Shown here: in pieces, positions 12,350 to 25,720 of the stretch
How the letters are laid out: each line of letters opens with the position of its first letter
Position numbering within the stretch: the stretch's first letter is position 1
Translations under genes and position numbers: made by a program
Assembly (NCBI GenBank): GCA_008360975.2
Contig: CM039182.1
Span: 26,942,324 to 27,006,323 of the forward strand
Direction of reading: 5' to 3'
Length of the DNA: 64,000 nt
DNA from: Lichenostomus cassidix
Taxonomy: Eukaryota; Chordata; Aves; Passeriformes; Meliphagidae
Notes under the pieces: generated by a model
Told to the model about the DNA's origin: nothing
Databases searched by the model: none
What the model saw: only the letters and a program-made list of their open reading frames with translations

Positions 12350-13245
12350 TCACAGAATGGTTAATATTAAGGGACCACTGGAGGTCATCTGGACTAACCT
12401 CCCTTCTCAAACAGGGCCCCTAATGCACACTGAACAGAACTGTGCCCAGAAGGCTTTTGAATACCTCCAAGGAAGGAGGCTGCACAACCTCTCTGGGCAA
12501 TCTGTTCCAGTGCTCAGGCATCCTCACAGTAAAAAAAGTCCTTCCTCAAGTTCAGGTGGAACTTTCTGTGCTTTAGATTCCACCTGTTGTCTCTTGTTGT
12601 ATTGCTTGGCACCACCAAGAAGAGCCTGGCTCTGTCATCTTGATATCCTGCCTTCAAATACTTACAGACATTGATATGATCTCCTCTCAGTCTTCTGAAG
12701 GCTGAACAGGCCCAGCTCCCTCAGCCTTTCCTCACAAGAGAGGTGCTCCAGTCCCTAAATCATCTTTATCACCCTCAGCTGGATCTGCTCCAGGAGTTGC
12801 AAGTATCTCTTATTCTGAGGAGCCCAGAACTGGACTCCAGGGGCAGCCTCACCAGGGCTGAGCAGAAGGTCAGAATCACATTCCTCAACCTGCCAGCAAT
12901 GCTCTTTCTAATGCACCCCAGGATACCACTGGCATTTTGGCCACTGGGACACTCTGCTGCCTCATGGACAGCTCATTGTCCACCAGGACCACCTGGTCCT
13001 TCTCCACTGAACTGCTTCCCAGCAGGTCAGCCCCCAGCCTGTGCTGGTGCCTGGGGTTATTCCTCCCCAGGAGCAGGACCCTGCACTTGCCCTTGTGCAG
13101 GTTCTTCTCTGCCCATCTCTCCAAACTGTCTGGATCCTTCTGAAGGGCTGCACAACCACCTGGGGTATCAACCCCTCATCCCAGTTATGTATCACCAGCA
13201 AACTTGCTGAGGAGGCACTCTACCCCTTTGTCAAAGTCAACAATG
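12350..13245 (-). mobile_element. CR1 LINE 3' fragment with remnant of reverse-transcriptase ORF2 end
   Basis: The minus strand gives a 5'-truncated CR1 of about 0.9 kb. It enters in the reverse-transcriptase region: LLSKFAGDT stands where SKFADDT is expected, so the second catalytic Asp is displaced and a stop follows. It continues as LERWAEKNL and KGKCRVLLLGRNNPRHQH with frameshifts, runs through the C-terminal coding region, and ends near 12350 in CCATTCTGTGATT. It is a pseudogene of the LINE polymerase. Plus-strand frames across it are shadows. Confidence 0.9.
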
Positions 13246-13754
13246 CTCTATAATTTTTTCTCAAGTATATTTTTTAAAGCATTGTTGCTTATCTAGTCTG
13301 TCCTGGGCTCAGTAAACCTAACTTTGGTTCCTTCCCCTAAGACTTATTATGCAGTAAAAAGATAGGAGAGTTCTAGGTGTTTGTTCACACAACAGAATTA
13401 TATTTATGCTTCTTGGCATCTGACAGCACACAGTAGATGCAGTAGCTCAAGACTGTAATTTGGGTCATCTATTGTTGCAGTAGCATTGCATCCAAATATT
13501 CTGCATACATATGAATAAATATAGCCTTTTAAATTACACTCCACAATTTAAGCATAGCTCTTTGATTGTGCTGACAATAATTGCTTTATTAGCTTGAATT
13601 TAAAAAAAATCAAGTTAAACTGTTGGAGAAAAGGGAGGTTTGAATGCAACATTTCAAAATAAAACAGAATACTGCCTGTGATGGGCAAGTGCCCATCTCT
13701 TCTCTCTAGTGACCATTGAGAGGATGTGAGGGGGGTGAAGCTGTGTCAGGGTGG

Positions 13755-13971
13755 TAAGTTTAGATATTAGGAAAGGGTTCTTCACCCATCTGGGAACTAA
13801 AACAGGCTCCCCAGGGAAGTGGTCACAGCACCAGCCTGACAGAGCTCAAGAAGCATGGACAGCACTCTCAGGCACATGGTGTGATTCTTGGGACTGTCCT
13901 GTGCAGGGCCAGGAATTGCACTTCAATGATCCTTGTTGGTCCCTTCCAACTCAGGATATTCTATGATTCTA
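13755..13971 (+). mobile_element. CR1 LINE 3' end fragment
   Basis: This is a typical avian CR1 3' terminus. It runs from GATATTAGGAAAGGGTTC through CTCCCCAGGGAAGTGGTCAC and CCTGTGCAGGGCCAGG to the end signature GATATTCTATGATTCT. It is 5'-truncated, as usual for CR1. It lies 0.5 kb from the oppositely oriented CR1 at 12350-13245 and is close in sequence to the copy at 141-357. Confidence 0.9.
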
Positions 13972-16900
13972 CAAGTATTTCCTCCTGGAGTGAAAAAGGA
14001 AACATAGTTAAGGAAACCTTTTTTTTGTTTTTAGATCACTTTAAGGTAATTGTAATGGTCTAGTGACCTAGGATTTCTTAAAAAAGATTTTTAGTCTGAC
14101 AGTTCTAAACTAAATTTCTGCCTCATGATGACTGTAAGAAGCTGAACTTGACCTGTATGTTCCATTTCTAGTTCGTGTGCCTACTAAAACATACACAAAA
14201 ATCCCAAGAGAATTGTTTGTGCCACACGTCTGTGGCAAAACACTGAAAGGGAGGGGGTCTGTGCTTTTACTGAGATACTAAGCAAACAACTTCCCTGATC
14301 CTTGACTGCCCTTTGGAGCAGGGCTGCCAGCACTGTTTGTAATAGGCTCAGTACTGCATTAAGTTGTGCTTACTGGGGGACTGACCAGCTGCACACTGTC
14401 TAATACAATTATTCTGTCAAATCCTATTATTATTAGTGTAGTTTATATGAGGAAATACTTTTTTCCAGATATAATTACAATAATTCAGTGAGAAAAATCA
14501 AATATTTAAAAATTGAAAATCCATACTGTCAGATTTCTAAGATTACACCAATGTTTTGGAGAAACAGAAGTCAAACCTCTATCTTCCAATAGAAGCCTAG
14601 GCTACAGCTTTGGATTCTTGTGAGACATTCTTCTCTGCTTATAGCACACAGAAATTTCCCTAAGGTAAAAACATAGTTCAGACTAGTTCTACCATGTGGA
14701 AATTCACAGAGGTCAAACCTAAATCCTCTCTCGAGTTTGACCTTGCTATGCGCACACATCAGCAAAACTAATTGCATTATCTTCACTGCATTCTCAGGAA
14801 GGCACAGTCCACCATTTTTAGTAACGAAAACTATACCTAGCCAAGGGCTAAAAGACAGCCCACTAATTAGCCACTACCCTTTAATAACTTTCTTCAAAAA
14901 TTTAATACTCATTTTACATACTGCCTCTCCATCTAGTCATTTGATAGGACAATAAACATTGTCCACCAAAGAACATTCTTTCTTTCTAGCTAAATTGAAT
15001 TTTTCTAAAGCCAATATTCATTCCCTCATCTTGCCTAGTTATTAAACATTACTCCACGTGCAGATATGCACTTTGTCATAAATTTTTTCAGACTCATATT
15101 AATGCATCTAATTTACATCAGACCTGGGCAGACCCAGGTGAAAAGCTCTCCTGAGGATTAACACTTTGGATTTTTCCAGATTAACTGTCAATTGTACTGT
15201 AGAAATCAAAGCAGAAAAACTCTTCATTCTCAAGACCTAAATATTTCACCTTAATAACAACACAAATTAGAGGACAGCTTGGCATACTAAATCAATTCCT
15301 GAATCTTAATTTTCACAGTGTCTGTCCATAACTATTCACGCTTCTTCTAGTTGACAAGACGTGGATGATTCACTCTATATTCCATTTCCCTACTGTTATT
15401 TTCCAAGTTCAAGTATCAATGTGAAAGGTTTCTACTCCTTATGACTGTTGAAAAGTGGGTATCTTTCCATTATTTGAAGCAGGGATTTTGACAACTGTAC
15501 ACATTCCATAAATACACTCTTTTGGCCAGCTAACTGTCTTGACATCTTAAATGCTCTCACTGTTAGAGGAGTTACTTTTTCCAGTCCCAAACAAATCTGG
15601 GCAAAATAATTCCCTGCCTCTTTGATCAAACCTATGGTTCTTTAATTATATTCTGTAGAAGTTGCTGAGATCAATGATTAATTCACTATACAGAGAAGTG
15701 TCTTCAACTACTATAAAGCTACACAGTACAAGGCTAATTATTTTACTTACACAACCACATTATATTTATTACAGACATTAGCTGTTAGTGGAAAGAACAC
15801 AGTTCCTCCGTTAGTGAATTAAACACAGCAACTATTGAGTGAAAACATAAACCAAGAGTACATCTAGCAGAAAAATCAAATTTAATATGGAAACCATTCA
15901 CTTACAAAGTTTTTCTGTATTTAACAACTATTACCTCCCAGAGGAAAGGTGTGAAATAAATAGCAGTCTAAATTTTATAGACAAGGGACTTTGATGTAAT
16001 TAAAACTTTATCAGATAGCATTGTTTCCACCAAGTCCCCACGGGAGACTACAGGCTAATATAATTCTTGTTGGCATAAGGAAACACTGAGACTGTATTTT
16101 AGCAAGTCATGTCATGTGAGCTCATATAAAAACCTTTCCAGTGCTACCACCATTAACATACTTCACTGACATTTCACTGAGATGTGAGATTCAGTGACTC
16201 CTATACCTAAAAATCAGTTTAGAAATGAAGGTGCTCCATGGCTTTTCCTTTACAACACATTTGTGATACCATTTTTTTTAATTGTTAAGTATTTTTACCC
16301 ACAAAAATATTCCTTTTCAATTCTAGAAAACAAGAATTATTTCAGCACACTAATTTTTCTTACACCTTCTATCCATGTTGTCTAAGCTATGATTTCATCT
16401 ATGTTTATTTCTTTCTTTGTGGGACACAGCACACTAGACACTGTCTAACAAAATGTTCCCACCACAAAGTATCTTAAGAAAGAGCACATGCCCAAAGTAT
16501 TGCGAAAATACAAACCAGAGTGCTCTTTATGTTCCAAAGACAATAACAATGTATTTCTGCCAAATAAAGTTTTCTGGACATTGTGGCTCTTGTTTTTGCA
16601 AATAAAAAATTAACTGCTCATGTAAACACTGCTTTTGAGCACTTGTCCAAATTCTTGCGTCTCCTGAAGGTGATGACTGTACTTTGCAGTGACTAAAACA
16701 CAAACCAGGCAACAGAGCACTCTTATCTGTTAAGTCTCAAAGACATCAAAATGGTAGTTTATAGCTCCATGAAGAGCAGTACTCCACAATTTTGACCTCT
16801 CTTGTGCTTTCAATAAGGGCATGAAAGACCACCACAGCAAAGTCCCCTGCCTCCAAAAGCAATGCCTGGAGAGGGAGAATGCTGTCTCTGTTTAGCTGCG

Positions 16901-19900
16901 GAGTGAGAAAAGGGCTTTTGACCACTCTTCTGCCTTTGAGCCTCCCCAGGGTTTAAACAAGCCTGCAAGGCCTCTCTGTGTGCTCATGGCCATCCTGGGA
17001 AGCTTCCTGTTCCTCTGTCTTTCAAATAACTACACACTCCCTGAGAATGAAGAATAGCGAGAGGTCTTTAATAAAGGCCATTTCCCAGTGACATCAAGTA
17101 CAGCTATTCAGGTATTTTCTCTGACAGCCCAGTTACCTTAACTTCTGTTTAGATTTACAAATAACCTTCCTCTTGCTTTTACAGAAGATGCTGACAGATT
17201 TCACAATTTTCATCCCATTCCTCCTACAAAACTGTGAGGAAGATTCGTGGTGGCAAGGACTGCAGGCTGTGCATTCTTCTGCAAATCCCTTTTTGGTCAC
17301 TGGGATAGCCCTTACCATGTGCATCCATCCATACACATCACGATGTGATTAGGCTATTGCAGTTTGGGTACTCGAGCTTCTCATCTGCTACATGTCCTCT
17401 TCACTACCATTAGGATGCAATCCAACAAACTGCCTAAATTTGCAGGAGATACTGGTGAAACAAGTTTTAGTAACTTTCTTAGGTTTTCCTATACAATTCA
17501 AAAGGGATTTGAGCTGTATTTCCAAGTTCCTTCGTAAGTCACTGAGGCTGAGATTTACTAACACAGATTTAAGCCATAACATAACACATACCTCCCTAAG
17601 TTTTTCACAGTTTCAAACTTCATTTTTCTATCTCATTGAGCAGACTACTATTCTGAAGTTAGATCAATGTGCTAATAAATGTTGGCCTTAAAAATACAAA
17701 GTGATATATCTTAGCAGACTCCAGCTGGAGCAGATTCTTCTCACCATTAGAGTGATAGCCCACATTCCCATCAAATGTTAGTAGCTTGGGTTTATTAAGC
17801 ATTTATTCTCTTTTTCTAGTTCTTGGCTGGTGTTTGTTTTATTTTTATTTTCTTGGGGGCAAGGTGGGGTGTATTTTTTATTTGCCACCGCTGTGCCTCT
17901 CTCTCCTGGATTTCAGATAACTCATCAATAGATTTGATCAAATTAATCCTGTTAGTTGAGAAACAGTTTATGAAAATAAACACAACATAAATGTTGTTGC
18001 AATAAAATATATTTTTTCTCTGTATTTCCTTTTCTTGATGGGTAGGGTCAAATGGGGGTTTCAAACTCCTTGCTGATGCACCCATATAATCCCCTCTTGA
18101 GGGTTTTGAACAAAATACAGAAGTCTTAAGTTGCTTCACTTCTGTCATATATTCCTGCTCTGCTTACCCACTGTTAAAAGGCATTTTATCAGTGATACAA
18201 ATTCAGATTTTAATTAATCATAGAAATTCAACACTACTGCAATGACCATCAGCCTTCCTCAAAAGAAGTTCATGACTACAGCAATGAATTTGCTGCTCTG
18301 CATTGAACGCTACTTTACTGTACTTACAACTGGGTATAAATATTTGCCCATTATTTGCATGAAGAGCTAACAAACATGATTTTAAAAACACTTCTAAAGA
18401 AAATATTTTTTTAAAATAAAAATCAGAAACCACTAAGCCCTTTTATTCTCTTTCCTCTGCATTGACCCAAGTTATAGTTTTACGACATTCATCTAAACTG
18501 ACATGATTTGTACCAAAACCTTCATTATACAAGACAGATAGAAACAAAGCTGTCTTTTACAATGAATCACAATTCTAAACTTTATGATTCACCGAAGTAT
18601 CTCTTCTTCCAAAAATGACCAAATGTGATAAAAAAGCTGAAGAATGGAAGTGTAAATAGTAAAGCTGTGACTTAAAGCAAGGCATGTATGTGCTCTAGTT
18701 ACTCACAGACTCTTAAGATCAGACACCTAACCAGTGCTTTTTAATAATTTCTAACTTCTAGTTTTTTATTTAGATTTAATTATCTTTCTAACTAAAATAT
18801 TAACAGTAGCAGACTATTTTGTTCAAAGTAAACTGCTAATGAATGCATGGTCAGATGTGCCTTTTCCCTGGTGTAGTCCTATTCTTTCTCATTTAACACA
18901 TTTGCTGATAATCTGTGTTAGTGCTTGTGCATGGGCAATCAGATCAGAAACAGGACAAGCACTTAGCAATGGTAACATCCCCTTGCACTGAAAAAGAGGA
19001 ACCCAGAACTGTTTCCATATAAAAGATTACAATCACTTGCTCTACTGACAACACAAAACAAAAGGACAATGCATTGGAAACCAAAGGATAGAGATTACTA
19101 CTATAAGATTATTGTTTTACTTTGTCATCAAAAGAAAGTTAGCCCAAATAGATGGATGAATCTGTGATTTCCGCATTCATGAGCACCAGAAACTTGAAAG
19201 AGAACTCTTTCTCAACTGAAAAAGAAATGCTGGTATGGCAACCGTTTTCACAGTATGGTCAACATTTGTACATAAATCACCAACAATCAGCTAAATGTAC
19301 TGTTCAAAATATCTGTATTACAGTAGCAATCATAAATGCAGTATCAGAATGTTATACCAAATGCATTTCATATTTCAGTTAGCATTTCCTGACTTTGGGG
19401 TGGTTAAAAGGACTTGCACAGTAGTAGCTCAGCCTTTTCTGTATCTGCACCACAAAATAGCCATTAAATAAATCATTTATATACAGAATTATTTTATGAC
19501 ATATTATTATGCAAAGTTTTCCACAGCCCATAGAAATTTTATTTAGGAGTAGCCAAGTATGCAGGAGGGATCCAAGAATTAACTGGGAAAGGAGATAAAA
19601 CCTCTTACAGAGTCTTCCTTCAGGAACTGGTGAAATCTTTCTAATACTGTTCAGGGCAGAGTTCAGTCAGGCAGATGTTTGCTTTCAGGTCAACCTCCCT
19701 TCAGTGAGCACCTTGCATGAAATCAGTTCTTGTTCAGGGGACCAAAGAAAATAATGTGTATCACTAAAAATTCACACATAGCTATTTTGATGGTGGAAAA
19801 AGGTAAGAGGTGATATGTTGATGCCCCGAAAACTGTGTAAGAGACAACTTATATTATCAAATAAAACACACTATTCATGTTCAGAATGCAATTTTCTGAG

Positions 19901-21589
19901 GTGTGAAGTAAATAAAAATTTAGCTGATAATCTCTAGAATTAGAGAAGTGTCTTTTCCAAAGTGAAATTTACTTTTGTGTGAAAATTCAACTTGTACTTC
20001 CAAGTCATATTCATTGTAAAGGCAAAATATTTCACTTGTCTCAATCTAAGGAAAAGCTGTGCTACTTTGTTTAACTCCTACAGATTATCAGTTACATTAC
20101 TGAGTAAAAAAATATAACAAATGTTCAACACATTAAGAGGTATTACAACACTGAGACATGATACATAATACAGCTCAGTTTGAAACATACATTTTATGTA
20201 AATTTACATCACATAAATGGGAAAAAAATACTGGGCAAACATCCCTCTGTCTCCAATGCCTTTAACTTTCACCACTGCAATAGCCTAAACAATATTTAGA
20301 TTAATATTTAGATATCTGGACTGAGGCACAAATAAACTTTTGTTGACCCACTTGAACAACTTGCTCTATGAATCCTACAATGGAATTTATACATGGGATA
20401 GACCTGACAAAAAGCAGGAGTAAACAAAAATCTTTCTTTCTAACAGTTTAGCTCAGAAACATTCACAGAATTCTATCAAAAACACAGGCTTTCTTCAGGC
20501 TTAGCTGCTCCAGGGGTTCCTAATTAAGGATTACTCATCCTACCACTTGACCACATTACACTAGAGAGCTACTTCCATTATATCTGCTTGTGGGAACAAG
20601 ATTACTGCTTGAATACATAATCTTTCACAAGATCGAACTCTGTGCAGTACCAAGGGGAAATTCTGCCAGTCTCTTTTATCAGATTTGAAAACTACATGCC
20701 CATTAATTTCAAAATCATGTATTACTCCATATATGTGTGCCCTGTACATGATTGGAATTACATTAAAAAAAAAAAGAAACTCTCAGGACACAAAAGAATA
20801 ATAAAATCCAATCTGCATGCACTACTATTAGCTATCTTTCTTTATTAACTGACTTTGGGGCAAAGTCAAGAGATTTAGGTACTACCATGCAAACACAGAA
20901 GACAACACTTTGTACTATCTGAATTCCTACCATCAAAGACAGAAATCTTATTTTCTCAGTGTGTAATCTCAATGTATCCTCCAGAGCTGCTAGAAATAGA
21001 TTCCATTCTGGTAGACCTTTGAAATAATTACCACAGCCAGAAGTCTTTTGTATTAGCAGGCAATGCCTTCAGGTTTCATTTTGTGGTAAGCTCTAAATTG
21101 ATCTCCTGTAACACTTTCTAAATAAGTGGTAGGAGCCACTAGCTTAAGATTTACTCCATAACTTTTTAAGTATACCATGACCTCCTTTAATACTGCAGGG
21201 AAGTTAATGACCTGAACATTTTGCTTCTGCAGTTAGCAGTGTCCTTCCCCAGGAATGGCACAATCTGCTGAGCCAATAGTGCTTTAACAAATAGAAGTCT
21301 GCACTCAGAAACAACAAAGGAGAAAAACCTTCCTGGAATTCAAGGTTGACCAGTGGTTCAAAACAATTCAATTACTGCAACACAGTAAATAGGAACTGCA
21401 ATTATTTTAATATTGAATATATTCAATACACCTAAAAAGCCCTTATTCTGCCTACATTTAACAGAGTCATGTATGCACAATTCTGTTCAAGCTGCAAAAT
21501 TCTCTATCAAGACAGGTGACGGAAAAGCTGCATTTGGATGCAAAAATTACTTGCTATTAAATAGAAATAGTGCAACAATGTCTGGATCA

Positions 21590-22045
21590 TTGGGCTCAAA
21601 GGGTCAGTGGTTTAGAAGTCCAACCAGGAGCTAGTTAAGATTGTTTCACCCGAGTGGTTGATTCCAGGCACAGTTCTGTTTAGCCTCTTTAAAAGCCTGT
21701 ACAGAAAGCATCCTCAGCAAGTTTGAGGACAATGGCAGTTTGAGCAGTCAGTACCTACCTGGAAGGGCTGCCATTCAAAGGACGTTGACAACCTGGAGAA
21801 ATGGGCTGCCAATGAACTTTAGCAGTGTAAACGCAAAGTCATTCATCTCTCATGCTCCCACTGCTCTCTGTAACTACCTTAATTTGAGGGCATGGGGAAG
21901 AAACAGCCAAACCATTCTCAGAGATATACAGTGAGAGAGTAAGGAGTCACACACAGAAATCAGGCAGCAAGGGCCAGAGAGGCTGTAGGATCTCCGTGCT
22001 GGCAGAGACTCCAAGCATACTGAGACATGGCCCTGAGCATTTTCA
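21590..22045 (+). mobile_element. CR1 LINE fragment, degenerate, internally deleted
   Basis: On the plus strand the sequence follows the last third of the CR1 ORF2. GCAAGTTTGAGGACAATGG corresponds to the SKFADDT reverse-transcriptase catalytic region, with the Asp pair reduced to Glu-Asp-Asn. GACAACCTGGAGAAATGGGC corresponds to the LERWA region. The last part (GCCAGAGAGGCTGTAGG and ACATGGCCCTGAGCA) corresponds to the C-terminal coding end. The segment between is shortened, so an internal deletion is likely. It is dead and well diverged, and it ends about 135 bp from the donor of the exon at 22181-22284. Confidence 0.7.
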
Positions 22046-22180
22046 GTATTTTCCTTTGCTGATGCACATAAAGATAGATGAAATTGATGTTAGGTCACAA
22101 GGACTAAAATGTAAGGCATTTCCCACACTTGTGCATCTATGGATTTCTGAGAAATAAATGACAGAAACAAAGTTTCTAAC

Positions 22181-22284
22181 CTCTTGCTTGTAGCCCAGGT
22201 CCACAAGTCTCATGTGCTCCCGGACTGTCCTGGCGCACATACCATGGCACCAGCTGGCACCTGCGCCACTTGTGGGTCTTCCAC
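22181..22284 (-). CDS. THSD7A: THSD7A coding exon (window exon 7), short TSP1 start
   Basis: This 104-nt exon, phase 2 in and phase 1 out, encodes residues 346-379. It reads WKTHKWRRCQLVPW, then YVRQDSPGAHETCGPG, then LQAR. Human as I recall it has SVQQDSPGAQEGCGPGRQAR at the matching place. The acceptor is CTCATTTCAG followed by GTGGAAG. The donor is CAAGAG followed by GTTAGA, the least consensus-like donor in the window (T at +3). The Ala codon G/CA is split across the 10.6-kb intron that follows. The open frame runs past the donor into the intron, which is not coding. Confidence 0.92.
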
Positions 22285-25021
22285 CTGAAATGAGAGGGGA
22301 AGCAATCCATCCAAACCTTGTAGCCATCAAACCTGAGGCAGCACAAGTGCTAGACAGTGTTACAAACCACCATAAGCTGTTGCACATTTTTACTAACTGA
22401 TCACAGGCAATTCACAAAAAAACCAGTAACAGTACCATAAACTTATTCCTATTCTGTTAACTTTTTCATCTTTTAGGATGAGGCCACTAAGAACACATGG
22501 AAGAAAGGAGGAAGCAAAGGTGGAAAGAGAAAGCAAACCATATATATTTTCAAGGATTTTGAAGCACATATTATATTATATTATATTATATTATATTATA
22601 TTAATGAAGTTATATCAACAGTGCCAAACAAATACAAAGTGATATATTAAGATAAAGTACTAACACAGTTATACAAAATATGAGAAAGAAAATTTAAAAA
22701 AGAAGAGTGTACAGAAAAATAAAATTTGATTAATTGAATATCCCATTAACAGGAGAACTCCTTTGCTATAAATTTATATCTGAGCATGCTTAGAGCATTT
22801 TACAAGTCAACGAAATGAAACTAAAATTTGAAAAGTGGATTTAATGAAGGGACACTAACATCTCAAAACCAACATGGACCAATTAAGTAAAGATAAATTT
22901 TAAATAGTGGCACACTCTAATAAACCTCCCCTCTTTCCCACTTTCTTTTCTTCCTTTCTTTTTTCCACCTATATCAGTGAAGCAAAAATGTATTGAAGTT
23001 TCCCAAATACATTCCAGAGATAAGACTCCAGGGCTGATTTCTGATTCATGCAATATTGGGATTGTCACTGGTCAGTAAATATTGTCACTATAGTGCTAGT
23101 TCCTTTCCCCAGGTCTTTTCTTCCACCCCCCTCCATTAGGCATGCCTTCCAACACAAAAATGAATGGAGCCATTCTGCCTTTCTTGAAACACAGATGAGT
23201 CTTGGAGCTACTAAGATGACGTAGGATGAGCAAAATTTTAGGGTTTTTATTTTGTTTTCACAAATTTCAAAGCATATGATTACAATGGTATTGTCACAAC
23301 AAACAAATTCCTTTACTAAGCTTCATTGAACAAATATCTTTCCAAAAGGAGAAATAAGAAACAGAAAGGAAGGGTAGCTACAGGAAAGTATTGGGACAGT
23401 GGGCTTGAGTGACTGCAAGGGTGCCTCAGGCAATTCCTGGGATCTTGGGTTGCTGAATGGCAACACCTTACAAATGTGGAGCCAGCCAAGAAAACCAACA
23501 CAATGTGAATATGAGTCCACCATATCCAAAATAAAACACAGACAGAAAGAACTAGGAATAAACTGTTGATAACAAATGCAATATTGCACTGCTTAAATTA
23601 CTCTATTGTTAATATAAACTGCTATGAAACTTTTACAAAGTTCCCTGCTAGTGCTGCAGATTACCCTAGTCCTTAAACATAACAAATCCAGGCAAGTCTG
23701 TTTGTTGCCACAACGCTAAAATAATCCCCAGGTGTCCACAGCTCCAGCCATGTTTTAAACTATCTCAATGCTTTTGAACCTCGAGTTTCATTGCAACCTG
23801 CCTCTATGGGACTGCAACTGACTAAGGCACGAGCCAGCTGAGTGTGTGAGTCCATCTGTCACAGCATGTGTGCAGGTCAGAAAGATGCTAAAGGAAATAT
23901 ATGGAACATGTGTTTAGCATTAGTTCGTGTCATGAAATATAAATGACCTCATCTACCACTCCCTAGCAACTCTTCTTTCCTATGCTCAGCACATTATCAT
24001 GCAGCTCAGATACTGAAGACACTAAACAGATGAAGAGCAGTGAGCATTTTAAAAGATAAAACTCTGACTCTCATTTTAACTATAAAAAGTTCTTGAGCTC
24101 TGTTCCTCTGGTGTTCGGAGCACTGATTTTTGCAGCTTCCCAATGCTCTTTTCAATCTCTTCATATCTTTTAGTTGCATAGAGTGTGATCTCCTAATGAA
24201 TTTGCAATGATAATTCTTATCGGATGATAAAAGCAACACATTTCTTTAATCTCAATTTCTTTTCATTAAACTAAGCTTAAATTCAATTTGTACCTCTGCA
24301 ACAGAGAACAGTTTCACAGAAATTATTATTAAAAAAAAAAACAAAAAAAATCTTTTAATTATTTTGCCAAGTTAATCTAACTAACAGCATCAGAATTTTC
24401 TTAACTTTGTTTCTATCAACAGCCAGATCCACTTGTATGTCTAGACCTTCCCACACACTCAGATAGATACTACAGAACTACCCAAATATTTTCTTAAGCC
24501 ATGATTATTCCAACTTCTGGAACAGTCCTCAACATTCTGTGGTGAAGATTAGGGCAATGCAGAGGACAAAGGGCATATAGGGGATATCTTCAGCTCTGGA
24601 CTGTCTTGGTGCATACAGGGACAGAAGGATAAAGGATACGGTAGGTTGAACAGTGTGGCACCAGAACTCAGCTCTCCTAAATATATAAGCTTGCAGTTCA
24701 GCACTTTGGATAATTTAGGAAGATTTTTTTACATGCATAGAATGTCAAAAGAGTTTCTAGGAAAAAAAATTTTCTGGAAAGTAATTCTTAGTTGTTGCAA
24801 TGCTCTTGCAAAGGAACTGGAACAAAATAAACCAGTGACTCCCTATGGCCCAACTGAGTCTACATATATGTTCTGAAACCTTGATCCAGATGTGCATCCC
24901 ATTTTTCTTAATACATGTTAGAAAAACAACTACTGCTAAGAAATGGAATTCAGCAAGCTTTAGAAATAGTAAAAGTTGAAAAATTGTGTCTGAGCTGTCT
25001 CTAGCTGATTGTCTCACATAC
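22285..25021 (-). other. THSD7A: THSD7A intron, 2737 bp
   Basis: Phase-2 intron with donor GTATGT and acceptor CTCTCATTTCAG. It contains an (ATATT)n microsatellite at 22568-22603 and short A runs. I recognise no other repeat or gene. Confidence 0.85.
22568..22603. repeat. (ATATT)n pentanucleotide microsatellite
   Basis: About seven perfect copies of a five-base AT-only unit lie about 280 bp upstream, in the transcript sense, of the exon at 22181-22284. Confidence 0.9.
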
Positions 25022-25154
25022 CTGTAGTTATGGCAGACAGGAGAAGCTTCACATTCCCTTTCCTCAAACAAAGAGTCTGGGCATTCCCGACCACCATTGG
25101 CAGGGAGCTGGATGATGACTCGGTGACGGGATTGCTTCTTTACTGTGACACCCC
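25022..25154 (-). CDS. THSD7A: THSD7A coding exon (window exon 6), TSP1 C-terminal half
   Basis: This 133-nt exon, phase 1 in and phase 2 out, encodes residues 302-344. It completes the TSP1 begun in the previous exon: VKKQSRHRVIIQLPANGG is the basic strand region, then RECPDSLFEERECEASPVC closes it. HNYR begins the next module. The acceptor is CTCTTTGCAG followed by GGGGTG; the donor is AACTACAG followed by GTATGT. The Arg codon is split AG/G. The start of the exon differs most from human as I recall it (VTVKKQ against DSSIRKQ), while the core matches. Confidence 0.94.
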
Positions 25155-25720
25155 CTGCAAAGAGTAGAATAGCTTGTTTCTACTGCTGCTACTTAGAGAT
25201 GGAACTAATTAGGGTGAGAACAAGATATTTGAGCCAATTGCTATAATATTCACATGCTATTTTGCCCATAAGCAGAAAAATTAAGCCTAATAGAAAAAAC
25301 ACTTCAATTTCAGCTCAAGGCCAGAAATCAGAACTAAACAGAAAGCAACACCAGCAACACTGAACAAATGAACAGACAACTGAAATAAATAAAAAGTTCA
25401 AGGGAAAAAAATTAAACCACCTTAGTTTGCTGCTACACTTTATTGTTTGAAGATGTAAGCTTGCCCTAATCATTTGCATGTAAAACCACAAACAGAAATT
25501 CCACTCTAGAATTCCTTTACAGTTTGCAGATTTTAATTATTATGGTAATTCATTATTAATGATAAACAGTATATAATTCCTGTGGGAATTTTGATTTCTG
25601 TCATCCTCAGGTATCAGTTCTCAGGCAGAAAATTAAGAGAAAAGCTACAGATCTGTATTAGTTCCACAGCAATGCCTATATTAGGTAAAAATCCTGGAGA
25701 TTTTTTTTTTTTTTTCACAG

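Larger units (their letters stand above)
11624..22180 (-). other. THSD7A: THSD7A intron, 10,557 bp, CR1-rich
   Basis: Phase-1 intron with donor GTTAGA and acceptor CTTTTTGCTTCCAG. It holds three CR1 fragments: 12350-13245 (minus strand), 13755-13971 (plus) and 21590-22045 (plus). A short tandem of TTTAGAAGTATA lies near 12042-12070. From 14.0 to 21.5 kb I recognise only AT-rich sequence, plus a moderately GC-richer stretch around 16.8-17.0 kb that I cannot assign. Confidence 0.85.

Noticed and set aside
12357..13253. Several plus- and minus-strand open frames up to 155 codons
   Set aside because: They lie in a minus-strand CR1 LINE fragment. The minus-strand frames are broken pieces of its polymerase; the plus-strand frames are shadows.
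17816..18148. 110-codon minus-strand open frame
   Set aside because: Lysine- and asparagine-rich, low-complexity product with no family resemblance. It lies in the middle of an intron without matching splice sites or phase.
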